Assembly (NCBI GenBank): GCA_021323675.1
Contig: JAJPKP010000021.1
Location: 62,001 to 126,000 of the forward strand
Length of the DNA stretch: 64,000 nucleotides
Source: Pseudomonadota bacterium
GTDB taxonomy: Bacteria > Desulfobacterota > Binatia > Binatales > Binataceae
Direction of reading: 5' to 3'
Each line of letters starts with the position of its first letter. Position 1 is the stretch's first letter. The notes under the pieces are model-generated. The model was given only the letters and a program-made list of their open reading frames with translations, did no database searches and was not told where the DNA came from. Shown here one piece after another: positions 1 through 8,489 of this stretch. The translations under genes and the position numbers were made by a program.

Positions 1-1431
1 ACCCGCTCCGCCGCGCGATGCGCTTTCGCGCGCCATCCGCGCCAGTTCCTGATGCGGCTGGGCGGCGGTGATGAGCGGTTCGATGACGCGTTCGGCGGTT
101 CGATGTCCCACGCCGGGCACGATGGTCAGCGCGCGCAGCCACGAGACCGCGTCGCTGGGGTTCGCGACGACGCGCAGATGCGCGAGCGCGTCCTTGATAT
201 GCGCGGTTTCGATGAATTTGAAACCGCCGCGCTTGATGAACGGGATGTCGCGGCGCTGCAACTCCAGCTCCAGATCGAAGGAATGAAAGCTGGAGCGGAA
301 CAATACCGCGATTTCCGACAACTCCACGCCCTCCTCGCGCAGTTCGAGGATACGCTGGGCGACGAAGCGCGACTGCATGTGCTCATCCTGCGCGCGCACC
401 AGGATGGGGCGGAATTCGCCGCGCCGCTGCGTGTAGAGCGCCTTGGTGTATTTCTCCGCCGCGCGCGAGATCACTTCGTTTGCGACATCGAGAATTCCCT
501 GCAGCGACCGGTAGTTTTCTTCGAGCTTGATGATGCGGGTACCGGGAAAGATGGCGGGAAAGTCCATGATGTTGCGGAAGTTCGCGCCGCGAAACGAGTA
601 GATTGATTGCGCGTCGTCTCCCACTGCCATCACATTCTCATGCGTCATCGCGAGAAGGCGCACCAGGTCGGCCTGCACCAGATTGGTGTCCTGGTACTCG
701 TCGATCATGATGTAGCGATACGCGTTTGAGAGCCGCTCGCGCACCAGCCTGTACTGCTGCAGCAATTCCAGCAGGCGGTAGAGCAGGTCGTCGTAGTCGA
801 GCAGGCCGCGCTCGCGCTTGTAGGCTTCGTACTTTGCGGCGAGATCGATTATCTCCTGCTGATGCTCGGCGAGGTGGGGGAAATCGAACTCGATTTCCTC
901 CGCCAGCTCGCGCCGCTTGTTGCGCGCCATGCTGATAACTTCGGCGAGCGTGGCCTTCTTCGGAAAGCGCCGCTCGCGCGACGCCAGTCCCATCCGCGCC
1001 CGCAGCAGGTTGAGCACGTCCTCCATGTCCGAGCGATCGAGGATGGTGAAGTTCGGCTTGAGACCCATCGCTCCGCCGTGATGGCGCAGGACGTTGTTCG
1101 CGAACGAATGGAACGTTCCGCCGGCGACGGCGCGCGACCCGTTGCCGACCAGCCGCTCGACCCGATCGAGCATCTCCTGCGCGGCGCGGCGGGTGAAGGT
1201 CAGAAGCAGGATCGCGCCGGGCGGAACGCCGCTCTCGATGAGCCGCGCGACGCGGTAGATGAGGGTGCGGGTCTTGCCCGATCCGGCGCCCGCAACCACC
1301 AGCAGCGGGCCCTCGCGATGGGTGACGGCGGCGAGCTGCGCCTCGTTGAGCAACTCCGCGTACTTGATCCTGTATCTGCTCTCGTCGGCCGCCCGCGCCT
1401 TGTCGCGCAGGTATATAACCTTGTCCGCCAC
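1..1431 (-). CDS. UvrD/PcrA-like superfamily I DNA helicase, partial (N-terminal 477 residues)
   Basis: ATP-dependent 3'-5' helicase of the UvrD/Rep/PcrA family, acting in repair or replication restart. The gene runs off the window at base 1, so only the N-terminal 477 residues are seen. Walker A (GAGSGKT) lies near residue 49, motif II (MIDEYQDTN) near 250 and motif III (GDDAQSIYSFRGA) near 285. The stretch PGVGHRTAERV near the visible end is the conserved region after motif IV. The start is taken as GTG at 1431 because an in-frame TAG lies four codons upstream and no earlier start fits. A co-directional secreted-protein gene ends 51 bases downstream of the start on the chromosome, that is upstream in transcription. 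Family is certain; Rep versus UvrD versus PcrA cannot be settled without the C-terminus. Confidence 0.93.
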   Translation of the reverse strand, partial: MADKVIYLRDKARAADESRYRIKYAELLNEAQLAAVTHREGPLLVVAGAGSGKTRTLIYRVARLIESGVPPGAILLLTFTRRAAQEMLDRVERLVGNGSRAVAGGTFHSFANNVLRHHGGAMGLKPNFTILDRSDMEDVLNLLRARMGLASRERRFPKKATLAEVISMARNKRRELAEEIEFDFPHLAEHQQEIIDLAAKYEAYKRERGLLDYDDLLYRLLELLQQYRLVRERLSNAYRYIMIDEYQDTNLVQADLVRLLAMTHENVMAVGDDAQSIYSFRGANFRNIMDFPAIFPGTRIIKLEENYRSLQGILDVANEVISRAAEKYTKALYTQRRGEFRPILVRAQDEHMQSRFVAQRILELREEGVELSEIAVLFRSSFHSFDLELELQRRDIPFIKRGGFKFIETAHIKDALAHLRVVANPSDAVSWLRALTIVPGVGHRTAERVIEPLITAAQPHQELARMARESASRGGAG

Positions 1432-1481
1432 TGCGGCCTATATTCTATCACGCCGCCGCGCCGCTCCAGACGCGGATGCCG

Positions 1482-1964
1482 CTACGGGAGGAGGGGTCCG
1501 CTGGGCTGGGGCAGCGGCTGCGCGCCGTTTCGGTAGATGTTGTCGATCGCCTTGTCCCACTGGCTGTTCGAGTTGGCCGGGGGAGGCACGGGGGTGTTCG
1601 CGGCGGCGGGCGGATCCTGCGCGAGGGGACGCATGCTTTCGATCGACGGATTGATCTGGATCGAGTTGACTACCTGAATGGTGTTGTCGCCGAGATATTT
1701 GAGCGCCTTCTGCTGCGCATCCTGCTTGCCGAACTCAGTCGCCACGAATCCAAACAGATGAAGCTCGCGGCTGCCGTCGTTGTTGTCGATGAGCTGTGCG
1801 CCCACCAGGGGAAGGTTGTGATGATGGAGAAAGCGGGTTACGCGTTCGCTCCCGTACTTATCGACCTGATAATTCTGGGCATCCGCAGCCGATGAAACAG
1901 CCAGCATCGCCGCGAGAATTGTTACGACAATGTGAATCGGACTTCGAAAAAATTGGCGGGCCAT
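1482..1964 (-). CDS. Small secreted protein of unknown function
   Basis: A 160-residue protein with a clear signal peptide: basic start, hydrophobic stretch over residues 9-25 and a likely cleavage after SSAADA. The mature part has a charged middle section (residues 30-110) and a proline-rich, probably disordered tail. The reading frame stays open far upstream, but the ATG at 1964 is the sensible start because it begins the signal peptide and the upstream frame translates as low-complexity shadow of other sequence. It lies just upstream of the helicase gene on the same strand, but nothing suggests a shared function. I do not recognise the family; it could be a BON-like or other periplasmic domain, which I cannot prove. 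Confidence 0.7.
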   Translation of the reverse strand: MARQFFRSPIHIVVTILAAMLAVSSAADAQNYQVDKYGSERVTRFLHHHNLPLVGAQLIDNNDGSRELHLFGFVATEFGKQDAQQKALKYLGDNTIQVVNSIQINPSIESMRPLAQDPPAAANTPVPPPANSNSQWDKAIDNIYRNGAQPLPQPSGPLLP

Positions 1965-2549
1965 AGCCACAGGAGCATACACGCCGCTCGTGGAATTGTC
2001 TTGCGCGTAACATTGGTTGCTTGAACCCGGTACCGATGCGCCATAGACTCTGTGACCGCCATGCTTGGCTGGCATCGAACATCCGCGCGCCCCGCCGGAC
2101 TGTCGGGGATCGCCATGGCTCTGGTCGCGGTCGCCGTAACCGTGGTCCTGCCAGCCCTGCGGACCCATCACTTTTCCTCCTTCTACAAGCCGGTCGAGGT
2201 GCACAAGGGCGCCGCGCGCCACTGCTCGGTCAATTTGAACGACGAGCGCGATTATTCGGCAATCGACCGGGCCGCGGTTAAGGTTCCGTTTACGGGGCTT
2301 CTGGCCGCTCCTGTGCGGATTGGCGTCGCGTTCCGGCCTGCGCCGCGCGTGTCTCCGGTCAGACTGATTTGCCTCCTGAAAAGGCTCCGGCTCGGAATCA
2401 ATCCGGCACCCGATCTGCCAGTTCTGGCGTAGGTCGATAATCTTCTGGTGGTCGCGCGCGACGACCTGAGTCTTTTCGCGACTGGCTTTTGCAGGTTCAG
2501 GGCCGGGTGTGGCCGCGTCCTGACGTAGAAATTTGCGAGGTGTAAGAAC
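1965..2549. other. 585-base gap between divergent genes, no confident gene
   Basis: This gap separates the minus-strand secreted protein from the plus-strand RND pump gene. Open frames exist on both strands, as expected in high-GC DNA. I see no RNA gene, terminator hairpin or insertion sequence. The only candidate is a weak plus-strand frame at 2115-2432, listed separately. The region should hold the promoter of the efflux operon, but no convincing -35/-10 pair stood out. Confidence 0.5.
2115..2432 (+). CDS. Doubtful 105-residue hypothetical protein
   Basis: The frame begins at ATG 2115, preceded by GGGGA with about 4-7 bases of spacing. It starts with one hydrophobic segment (residues 2-15) that could be a membrane anchor, followed by a basic region. 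Third codon positions are fairly GC-rich, which is mildly in favour. I recognise no family, and the opposite strand is also open here, so this may be a chance frame. Confidence 0.2.
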   Translation: MALVAVAVTVVLPALRTHHFSSFYKPVEVHKGAARHCSVNLNDERDYSAIDRAAVKVPFTGLLAAPVRIGVAFRPAPRVSPVRLICLLKRLRLGINPAPDLPVLA

Positions 2550-5500
2550 GTGCCGAGTTTCGCTCTGCGCAACCCGTTCACGGCAATAGTGGGGGCGTTG
2601 ATAGTCACGATCCTTGGCGTGACCGCATTCGCGCGAATGCCTGTTGACGTCTTTCCAAACCTGAAAATTCCCGCGGTAGTGGTGGCAACATTCTATCCGG
2701 GCATGCCGCCGCTCGACATGGAGCGCGACATCACGACCCGCTACGAGCGCTTTTTCACGCTGGGCAGCGGCATCGAGCATATCGAATCGCGCTCTCTGCC
2801 GGGGGTCAGCATGATCACCATCTATCTGCACGGCGGAGTCGATGTGGACGCGGCCGCCGCGCAGTTCGCCACCCTGGCGATGGCCGACCTGGGCGTGCTC
2901 CCGCCCGGGACTCTGCCGCCCCTGGTGCTCAAGTTCGATGCATCGTCGCTGCCGGTAACCCTGGTGACGGTCGAGGGCAAAGGGTTCTCTCAGGCCGACA
3001 TTGAAGATCAGGCGCGGTACAACGTCCGCAACCAGCTCGCGACGGTGTCGGGCGCATCCATCCCGATGCCGTTTGGCGGGAAGATCCGCCAGATCATGGC
3101 GTACGTCGATCGCCAGGCGCTTCAGGCGCGCGGGCTTTCACTCAACTCGGTGGTGAATGCGCTCAACGACACCAACCTGATTCTGCCCGCGGGCGACGCG
3201 AAGATTGGCGACACCGACTACTACATCTACTCGAACGCGCTCATCGATCATCCCGAGCATCTCAACAACGTGCCGATCAAGATTGGCACGGGACAGGCTC
3301 CCGTCCGGCTCGGCGACGTAGGCCAGGCGGAAGACGCCACCGCCATTCAGTACAACGTGGTTCTCATCGACGGCCAGCCGTCGGTTTATATTCCGGTGCT
3401 CAAGCAGGGCGGCGCCAATACGATCGCGGTGGTGAACGGAATCCACGAAATCCTGCCGAAGATAATCGGGATGCCGCCGGGGATGAAGCTGAAGGCCATC
3501 TTCGATCAGTCGGATTACATCCTCGACGCGGTGCATTCGCTGGAGCACGAGGCGGTGTCGGGCTCGGTGCTGGCCTCGCTGATGATCCTGATCTTTCTGG
3601 GGAGCTTTCGATCGACGCTTGCGATCTATCTTTCGATTCCGCTGTCGATTCTGGCCGCGACCTTCGGCCTGTTCATGAATGGCTCGACCATCAACATCAT
3701 GACGCTGGGCGGGTTCGCGCTGGCGATCGGACGCCTGGTTGATGACTCGGTGGTGGTGCTCGAGAACATCAACCGCCATCTCGAGGAAGGCAAAACTCCG
3801 GCGATTGCGGCGCGCGAGGGCGCCGAAGAGGTGGCGCTGCCGGTGCTCGCTTCCACCATCACCACCATCATCGTGTTCTTTCCGGTGATGTTCCTGTTCG
3901 GAGTCGCCAAGTACCTGTTCAGCGCTCTGGCGCTGGCGGTGGTGCTGGCGATGCTGGCGTCGTACGTGGTCGCGATGACGATAATTCCGATCTACTGCGC
4001 GCGGTTTCTGGTCGCGGAGAAGGATCAGCACAAGCGCTCGGGAATCGTCGACCGCGGCTTTGCCGCATTCAACCACTTTTACGAGCGATTCGCCGAGCGC
4101 TACGAAAAACTGCTCGAGAAGGCGCTGGACCGGAAGATGTTCGTGATTGGAGGAGTGGGCATCATCTTCGCGCTCTCGCTCACCATCTATCCTATGCTCG
4201 GCACGCAGCTCTTCCCCACTACCGATGCCGGCAAGTTCATCATTCACATGCGTTCTCCCGCCGGCACGCGTATCGAAGTCACCCAACAGCTCGCGCAGAA
4301 GGTCGAGAAGGTAATCCGCGAGGTAATTCCGCCCGATGAGATCGGAACGGTGGTCGAGAATCTCGGTCTCGCCCCCAGCATCTCGGCCATCTACTCGTCG
4401 AATTCAGGCGAGGACACGGGCGAGGTGATGGTAACGCTCAACCCGGATCACAAGGTCTCAACTTTTCACTACATGGACATTCTCAAGCGGAGGTTGCCGC
4501 GCGAGGTCCCGGAGGTGACGGCCTTTTTCTCCTCCGGCAGCATTATCGATGCGGTGCTGAACTTCGGACTGCCGGCGCCGATCGATATCCAGGTGAGCGG
4601 TCCCGACTATCAGCCGCTCTTCGAGGTCGCCCATCGGATCGCGCACGAGGTGAAGGCGCTGCCCGAGATCTCCCAGACTTTCATTCCGCAGGAGGCTGAC
4701 TATCCGACGCTCGATGTCGAGGTCGATCGGGTGCGGGCGGCGCGGCTCGGGCTGACCGAGAAGGACGTGGTGACGAACATCATCACCGCCCTGACGTCGA
4801 ACCAGATGATCAACCCGTCGATCTGGATCGATCGCACGACCGGCAACGACTACTTTTTGTCCGCGCAGTACCGCGAGCAGGCGATCGACTCGATCGAGAC
4901 GCTCGAGGACATCCCCGTCCATCACATCGCGGACCACGAAGCGCACGAGCAGTCGATCCTGCTGCGCAACGTCGCGACCATCGTGCCGAAGAAATTTCCC
5001 TCCGAGGCCGACCACTACAACATCCAGCGGGTCGTCGATATCCTGGTCGAACCCGCGACGTCGGATCTGGGCGGCACGCAGGACGCAATCCAGCAGCGGC
5101 TCGAAAAAATAAAGTTGCCGCCGAACGTCCGGATCGACTATCGCGGCGCGGTGGCGGCGATGCAGCGGTCGTTTTCGAGCTTCGGCCTGGGGCTTGGGAT
5201 GGCGGTGCTGCTGCTGTACCTGGTGATGGTGGCGCAGTTCGCCTCCTTCCTCGACCCGTTCATCATCATGTTCGCGGTGCCGATGGGCCTGATCGGCGTC
5301 ATCTGGACACTGTGGCTGACTCGCACCACGCTCAATATCGAGTCGTTCATGGGCATCATCGTGATGGTCGGAATCGTGGTGTCGAACTCGATTCTGCTGG
5401 TTGACTTTGCCAACCAGCGCCGGCGCGAAGGCCAACAGTTGCGCCGAGCCGTGATCGAATCCTCGCGCATCCGGATGCGCCCGATTCTGATGACGGCGCT

Positions 5501-5672
5501 GGCGACGGTCGCGGGACTTATACCGATCGCGCTCGAGCTGGGCGCCGGCTCCGAAGCGTCGGCTCCGCTGGCCCGAGCGGCGGTCGGAGGGCTGGTGGTT
5601 TCAACCGCCTTTACCCTGTTCCTGGTGCCGGCGGTTTACGAACTGTTCTACTCATGGAGGGGTAAGCATTGA
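2550..5672 (+). CDS. RND-family inner-membrane efflux transporter
   Basis: Proton-driven AcrB-type pump of 1040 residues, the normal length, expected to form the trimeric inner-membrane part of a tripartite exporter. It has an N-terminal transmembrane helix (residues 9-28), a large periplasmic porter domain, a helix bundle around 330-530, a second porter domain and C-terminal helices from about 870. The paired aspartates of TM4 are present (VDD, D398-D399). The lysine equivalent to AcrB K940 is replaced by serine (about S945, in VVSNSILLVDFA), while the downstream basic RMRPILMT segment is kept. Start is GTG 2550 with GAGG about ten bases upstream. The next gene starts inside its stop codon (TTGA), implying translational coupling. 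Substrate is unknown; loss of the lysine occurs in several AcrB-like subfamilies, so it does not prove inactivity. Confidence 0.96.
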   Translation: MPSFALRNPFTAIVGALIVTILGVTAFARMPVDVFPNLKIPAVVVATFYPGMPPLDMERDITTRYERFFTLGSGIEHIESRSLPGVSMITIYLHGGVDVDAAAAQFATLAMADLGVLPPGTLPPLVLKFDASSLPVTLVTVEGKGFSQADIEDQARYNVRNQLATVSGASIPMPFGGKIRQIMAYVDRQALQARGLSLNSVVNALNDTNLILPAGDAKIGDTDYYIYSNALIDHPEHLNNVPIKIGTGQAPVRLGDVGQAEDATAIQYNVVLIDGQPSVYIPVLKQGGANTIAVVNGIHEILPKIIGMPPGMKLKAIFDQSDYILDAVHSLEHEAVSGSVLASLMILIFLGSFRSTLAIYLSIPLSILAATFGLFMNGSTINIMTLGGFALAIGRLVDDSVVVLENINRHLEEGKTPAIAAREGAEEVALPVLASTITTIIVFFPVMFLFGVAKYLFSALALAVVLAMLASYVVAMTIIPIYCARFLVAEKDQHKRSGIVDRGFAAFNHFYERFAERYEKLLEKALDRKMFVIGGVGIIFALSLTIYPMLGTQLFPTTDAGKFIIHMRSPAGTRIEVTQQLAQKVEKVIREVIPPDEIGTVVENLGLAPSISAIYSSNSGEDTGEVMVTLNPDHKVSTFHYMDILKRRLPREVPEVTAFFSSGSIIDAVLNFGLPAPIDIQVSGPDYQPLFEVAHRIAHEVKALPEISQTFIPQEADYPTLDVEVDRVRAARLGLTEKDVVTNIITALTSNQMINPSIWIDRTTGNDYFLSAQYREQAIDSIETLEDIPVHHIADHEAHEQSILLRNVATIVPKKFPSEADHYNIQRVVDILVEPATSDLGGTQDAIQQRLEKIKLPPNVRIDYRGAVAAMQRSFSSFGLGLGMAVLLLYLVMVAQFASFLDPFIIMFAVPMGLIGVIWTLWLTRTTLNIESFMGIIVMVGIVVSNSILLVDFANQRRREGQQLRRAVIESSRIRMRPILMTALATVAGLIPIALELGAGSEASAPLARAAVGGLVVSTAFTLFLVPAVYELFYSWRGKH

Positions 5673-6847
5673 GCCGCGCACGTATTCTGATGGTTGTCTT
5701 GTGCCTGGGTCTGGCGGCGGGATGCGGCCACGGCGGAGCTTCTTCATCCTCCGAAACTCCCAAGGGATCGAGCGAGCGCACGGTAGCGGTGGTTCGTCCC
5801 CAGCGCAAGGATGCCGTGCAATCGATCACGCTGCCCGGTGACCTGGTCGGCTTTTACGAGGCGGCACTTCACTCCAAGGTTACCGGCTACCTGCGCACCG
5901 TGCGGGTCGACAAGGGCGATTGGGTCAAGCAGGGACAGGTTCTTGCGACGATCGAAGTTCCCGAACTCGAGCAGAACCTTGCACGCGCGCGCGCGCAACT
6001 TGAAATCAGCCGGCTTACCTGGGAGCGGATGGACAAGGTGCGAAAGACCGACCCCAAGCTGGTCGCCAAGGAAGATGTCGATATCGCGTATTCCAAATAC
6101 ATGGAAGCGAAGGCGGGCGTCGGCGAGCTGGAAACCCTGGTCGGGTACACGTCGATCGTGGCGCCGTTCGACGGGGTGATTACCGGGCGCTTTGCCGACC
6201 CGGGCGCGCTCATCCGCGCCGGCGGCGGCGACCTCGGCATCTCGGGCAGCGGCGTGATAGTAAGCCCTAGCGCGCTGGAAGGCGCCGGCGGCCATCTCAC
6301 CGGCGGGGGCCCGGTGCTCAGCGAGGCGCGCATCGACAAGCTCCGCGTGTACATCTACGTGCCCGAGCGGGAGGCGGCGTATGTGCGGGTAGGTCTGCCG
6401 GCGACGCTCACCTTGCGCGCGTTTCCGGGCAAGACCTTCCCGGTTGCCGTCACCCGGTTCGCTTCATCGCTCGATCTCGCGACGCGCACGATGCTGACGG
6501 AGCTCGATATCGAAAACCCGGACCATCGCCTTTATCCCCGCATGTACGCGGATGTGACCCTTGTCCTGATGGACCATCCCAAGGCGATCGAGGTGCCGCG
6601 CGGCGCGGTGTACGGAATCGGGCAGCCGGGCACTTATCTCTTTACGGTCGAGAATGGCCGGCTGAAAAAGACCGCCGTGACCACGGGCATCAGCGACGGC
6701 GTCAACGTCGAGATCACGTCGGGATTGAGCGGAGACGAGATGGTCGTCAGCAGCCAGAGCCCTTCTTTCAACGACGGCGAGCAGGTGCGGACGCTCGATG
6801 AAACCCCGCTGGAACAGACTGCGGCATCGACCGTGCGGGCCGAATAG
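5669..6847 (+). CDS. RND periplasmic adaptor (HlyD/MFP family), probable lipoprotein
   Basis: Membrane fusion protein of 392 residues that would link the RND pump to the TolC-like channel. The N-terminus is a lipoprotein-type signal ending LAAGC (Cys19), so the mature protein is probably lipid-anchored. A barrel-sandwich/lipoyl half (LHSKVTGYLRTVRVDKGDWV, about residues 72-91), a coiled-coil hairpin (about 103-150), the second lipoyl half (VAPFDGVITGRFADPGALI) and a C-terminal beta-barrel follow in order. The middle contains a Gly/Ser-rich insertion (about 188-215) that looks like a flexible loop. Start is TTG 5669, overlapping the pump's stop codon, with GGAGGGG just upstream. Confidence 0.94.
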   Translation: MSRARILMVVLCLGLAAGCGHGGASSSSETPKGSSERTVAVVRPQRKDAVQSITLPGDLVGFYEAALHSKVTGYLRTVRVDKGDWVKQGQVLATIEVPELEQNLARARAQLEISRLTWERMDKVRKTDPKLVAKEDVDIAYSKYMEAKAGVGELETLVGYTSIVAPFDGVITGRFADPGALIRAGGGDLGISGSGVIVSPSALEGAGGHLTGGGPVLSEARIDKLRVYIYVPEREAAYVRVGLPATLTLRAFPGKTFPVAVTRFASSLDLATRTMLTELDIENPDHRLYPRMYADVTLVLMDHPKAIEVPRGAVYGIGQPGTYLFTVENGRLKKTAVTTGISDGVNVEITSGLSGDEMVVSSQSPSFNDGEQVRTLDETPLEQTAASTVRAE

Positions 6848-6934
6848 GGCGCCGGCAGTCCGTTCGCGATGCGCATTCATTTTTGGGATCGGGCGAGCGC
6901 CCCGGAAACGGGCGCGATTAAAGAGAGACTATCT

Positions 6935-8416
6935 ATGCGGGCGCAAACACCACTCTTGCCGGAAGGCAAACGGATCGGGTTATGCGGCGTTCGGCAGGCG
7001 GAGCCGGCCGGCGCATCCGGAGGGAATCGGCGGAATCCGGGATCGAAGGGGCTCGCCGCGAGCATTCTCCTGGTGTGGGCATTCGCGATGTGCGCGGCCG
7101 CATCGGCGGCCGAGGTTCCGATCGCGCCGAACTCCGAGTTGACGCTCAAGCAGGCGACCGAAATCGCGCTCCGCTTGCATCCGCGCAGGATGCAATCGCA
7201 GGCCGAAGCCGGGGCGGCGCACGCGCGGGTCGGCGAAGCGAAAGCCTACCTCCTGCCGCAGGTGTACGGACTCGGCCAGTACCTTCGATCCACCACCAAC
7301 GGCATCGGCAACACGACCTATCTCAACGAACAGTTGTTCCCGCGCTTCACCGGGCAGAATCACGATCAGGCCAACGGCGACTTCTCGCAGTCGTTCAGCT
7401 CGCACAACAACTGGGCCACCGGCGTGTCGCTTCAGCAGTTTCTGTTCGATTTCGGCAAGGTGCGCGGGTTCGTCGACGAGCAGCGCGCAAATCGCGACGC
7501 GGCCGAGGCGCGCCTCAAGCTCACCGACCTGGATCTCATCTACGAGGTCGCGCAGCGCTACTACGGGCTGCTGGCTGCTCAACAGATAGTCACGGTCTAC
7601 GAACAGGCCATCCAGCAGCGCCAGGCGCATCTGCATCAGGCGCAGGTGATGGCGCAGGCGGATTTGCGCCCGGCAATCGATGTGTCCGTGACGCAGGCGG
7701 ATCTCTCCCGCGCCGAGATGGGGCTTATCGAGGCGAAGAACGGCGTCGATGACGCCAAGGTCGCGCTCGATGCCGCGATGGGACTGGCCGGCGAGGCGCC
7801 ACCCTACCGGGTAACCGGAACCCTGTCGTACGAACCGGTGACCGCCACGCTGGATTCGCTGGAATCGACCGCGATGCGGCTCAGGCCCGACCTGAACGCC
7901 CTCGTCAGCGAGGCGCGCGCGGCCGGAGCGCGAATCGTGGAAGCGAAAAGCGATTATTTTCCGACCGCGGATGCGCAAGCGGGATATATCGCGATGTCGA
8001 ACGGGTTGCCGGCCGCGAACAACTACTTCGCCGGGCTGGTGATCACGTGGCCGCTGTTCAACGGCTTTTTCACCGAAGAACAGGTCGCCGAAGCGAAAGA
8101 GCGCCAGCGCGCCGCCGAGTACGCGATTGCCGACATGCGCCAGCGCGTTATCGAAGAGGTGCACACCACGTTCTTGAACTGGCAGGCCTCGATCGCCGTG
8201 ATCAAAAAAGCCGAGCAGACCCTCAACGCGTCGCGCGAGGAGCTGCGGCTTGCCGATGAACGCTATCGCCAGGGGCTGAGCTCGGTGGTCGAACTCGATG
8301 ACGCCCAGCGGCGCTTTACCGAAGATTCGGCGACCTACGTCAACTCGCTCTACGGGTACGCAACCGCGAAGGCCGCCGTCCAGCGCGCCACCGCCGAGTC
8401 GCTGACCAACATGTAG
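6935..8416 (+). CDS. TolC-family outer-membrane efflux protein
   Basis: Outer-membrane channel of a tripartite exporter, 493 residues from ATG 6935. The frame is open to ATG 6869, but AGAGAG precedes 6935 at suitable spacing. A long basic lead precedes the hydrophobic signal (LAASILLVWAFAMCAAASAA). The mature protein starts with the typical LTLKQATEIAL helix and has the duplicated helical/strand plan of TolC, including DLIYEVAQRYYGLLAAQ in the first half and the second-repeat segments YFPTADAQAGYI and RYRQGLSSVVELDDAQR. It follows the adaptor gene by 87 bases and closes the three-gene operon. Confidence 0.94.
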   Translation: MRAQTPLLPEGKRIGLCGVRQAEPAGASGGNRRNPGSKGLAASILLVWAFAMCAAASAAEVPIAPNSELTLKQATEIALRLHPRRMQSQAEAGAAHARVGEAKAYLLPQVYGLGQYLRSTTNGIGNTTYLNEQLFPRFTGQNHDQANGDFSQSFSSHNNWATGVSLQQFLFDFGKVRGFVDEQRANRDAAEARLKLTDLDLIYEVAQRYYGLLAAQQIVTVYEQAIQQRQAHLHQAQVMAQADLRPAIDVSVTQADLSRAEMGLIEAKNGVDDAKVALDAAMGLAGEAPPYRVTGTLSYEPVTATLDSLESTAMRLRPDLNALVSEARAAGARIVEAKSDYFPTADAQAGYIAMSNGLPAANNYFAGLVITWPLFNGFFTEEQVAEAKERQRAAEYAIADMRQRVIEEVHTTFLNWQASIAVIKKAEQTLNASREELRLADERYRQGLSSVVELDDAQRRFTEDSATYVNSLYGYATAKAAVQRATAESLTNM

Positions 8417-8468
8417 CGTTCGTGTTCCGACGCCCGCATTTATTCTCCGGCGAAAAAGGGCGGAGGAC

Positions 8469-8489
8469 ATGCCGCGATCATCCGGATGA
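8469..8489 (+). other. Possible 6-codon leader overlapping the ATPase start
   Basis: A GGAGG (8462-8466) sits two bases before an ATG at 8469 that opens a six-codon frame (MPRSSG). Its TGA (8487-8489) overlaps the ATPase start ATG (8486-8488) as ATGA. The ATPase start has no Shine-Dalgarno sequence of its own at normal spacing, so re-initiation from this leader is possible. The two-base spacing is shorter than ideal, so this is only a suggestion. Confidence 0.25.

Noticed and set aside
1965-2831. Minus-strand N-terminal extension of the secreted protein at 1482-1964
   Set aside because: The upstream part translates as Arg/His/Asp-rich sequence antisense to other DNA and precedes a clean signal peptide at 1964.
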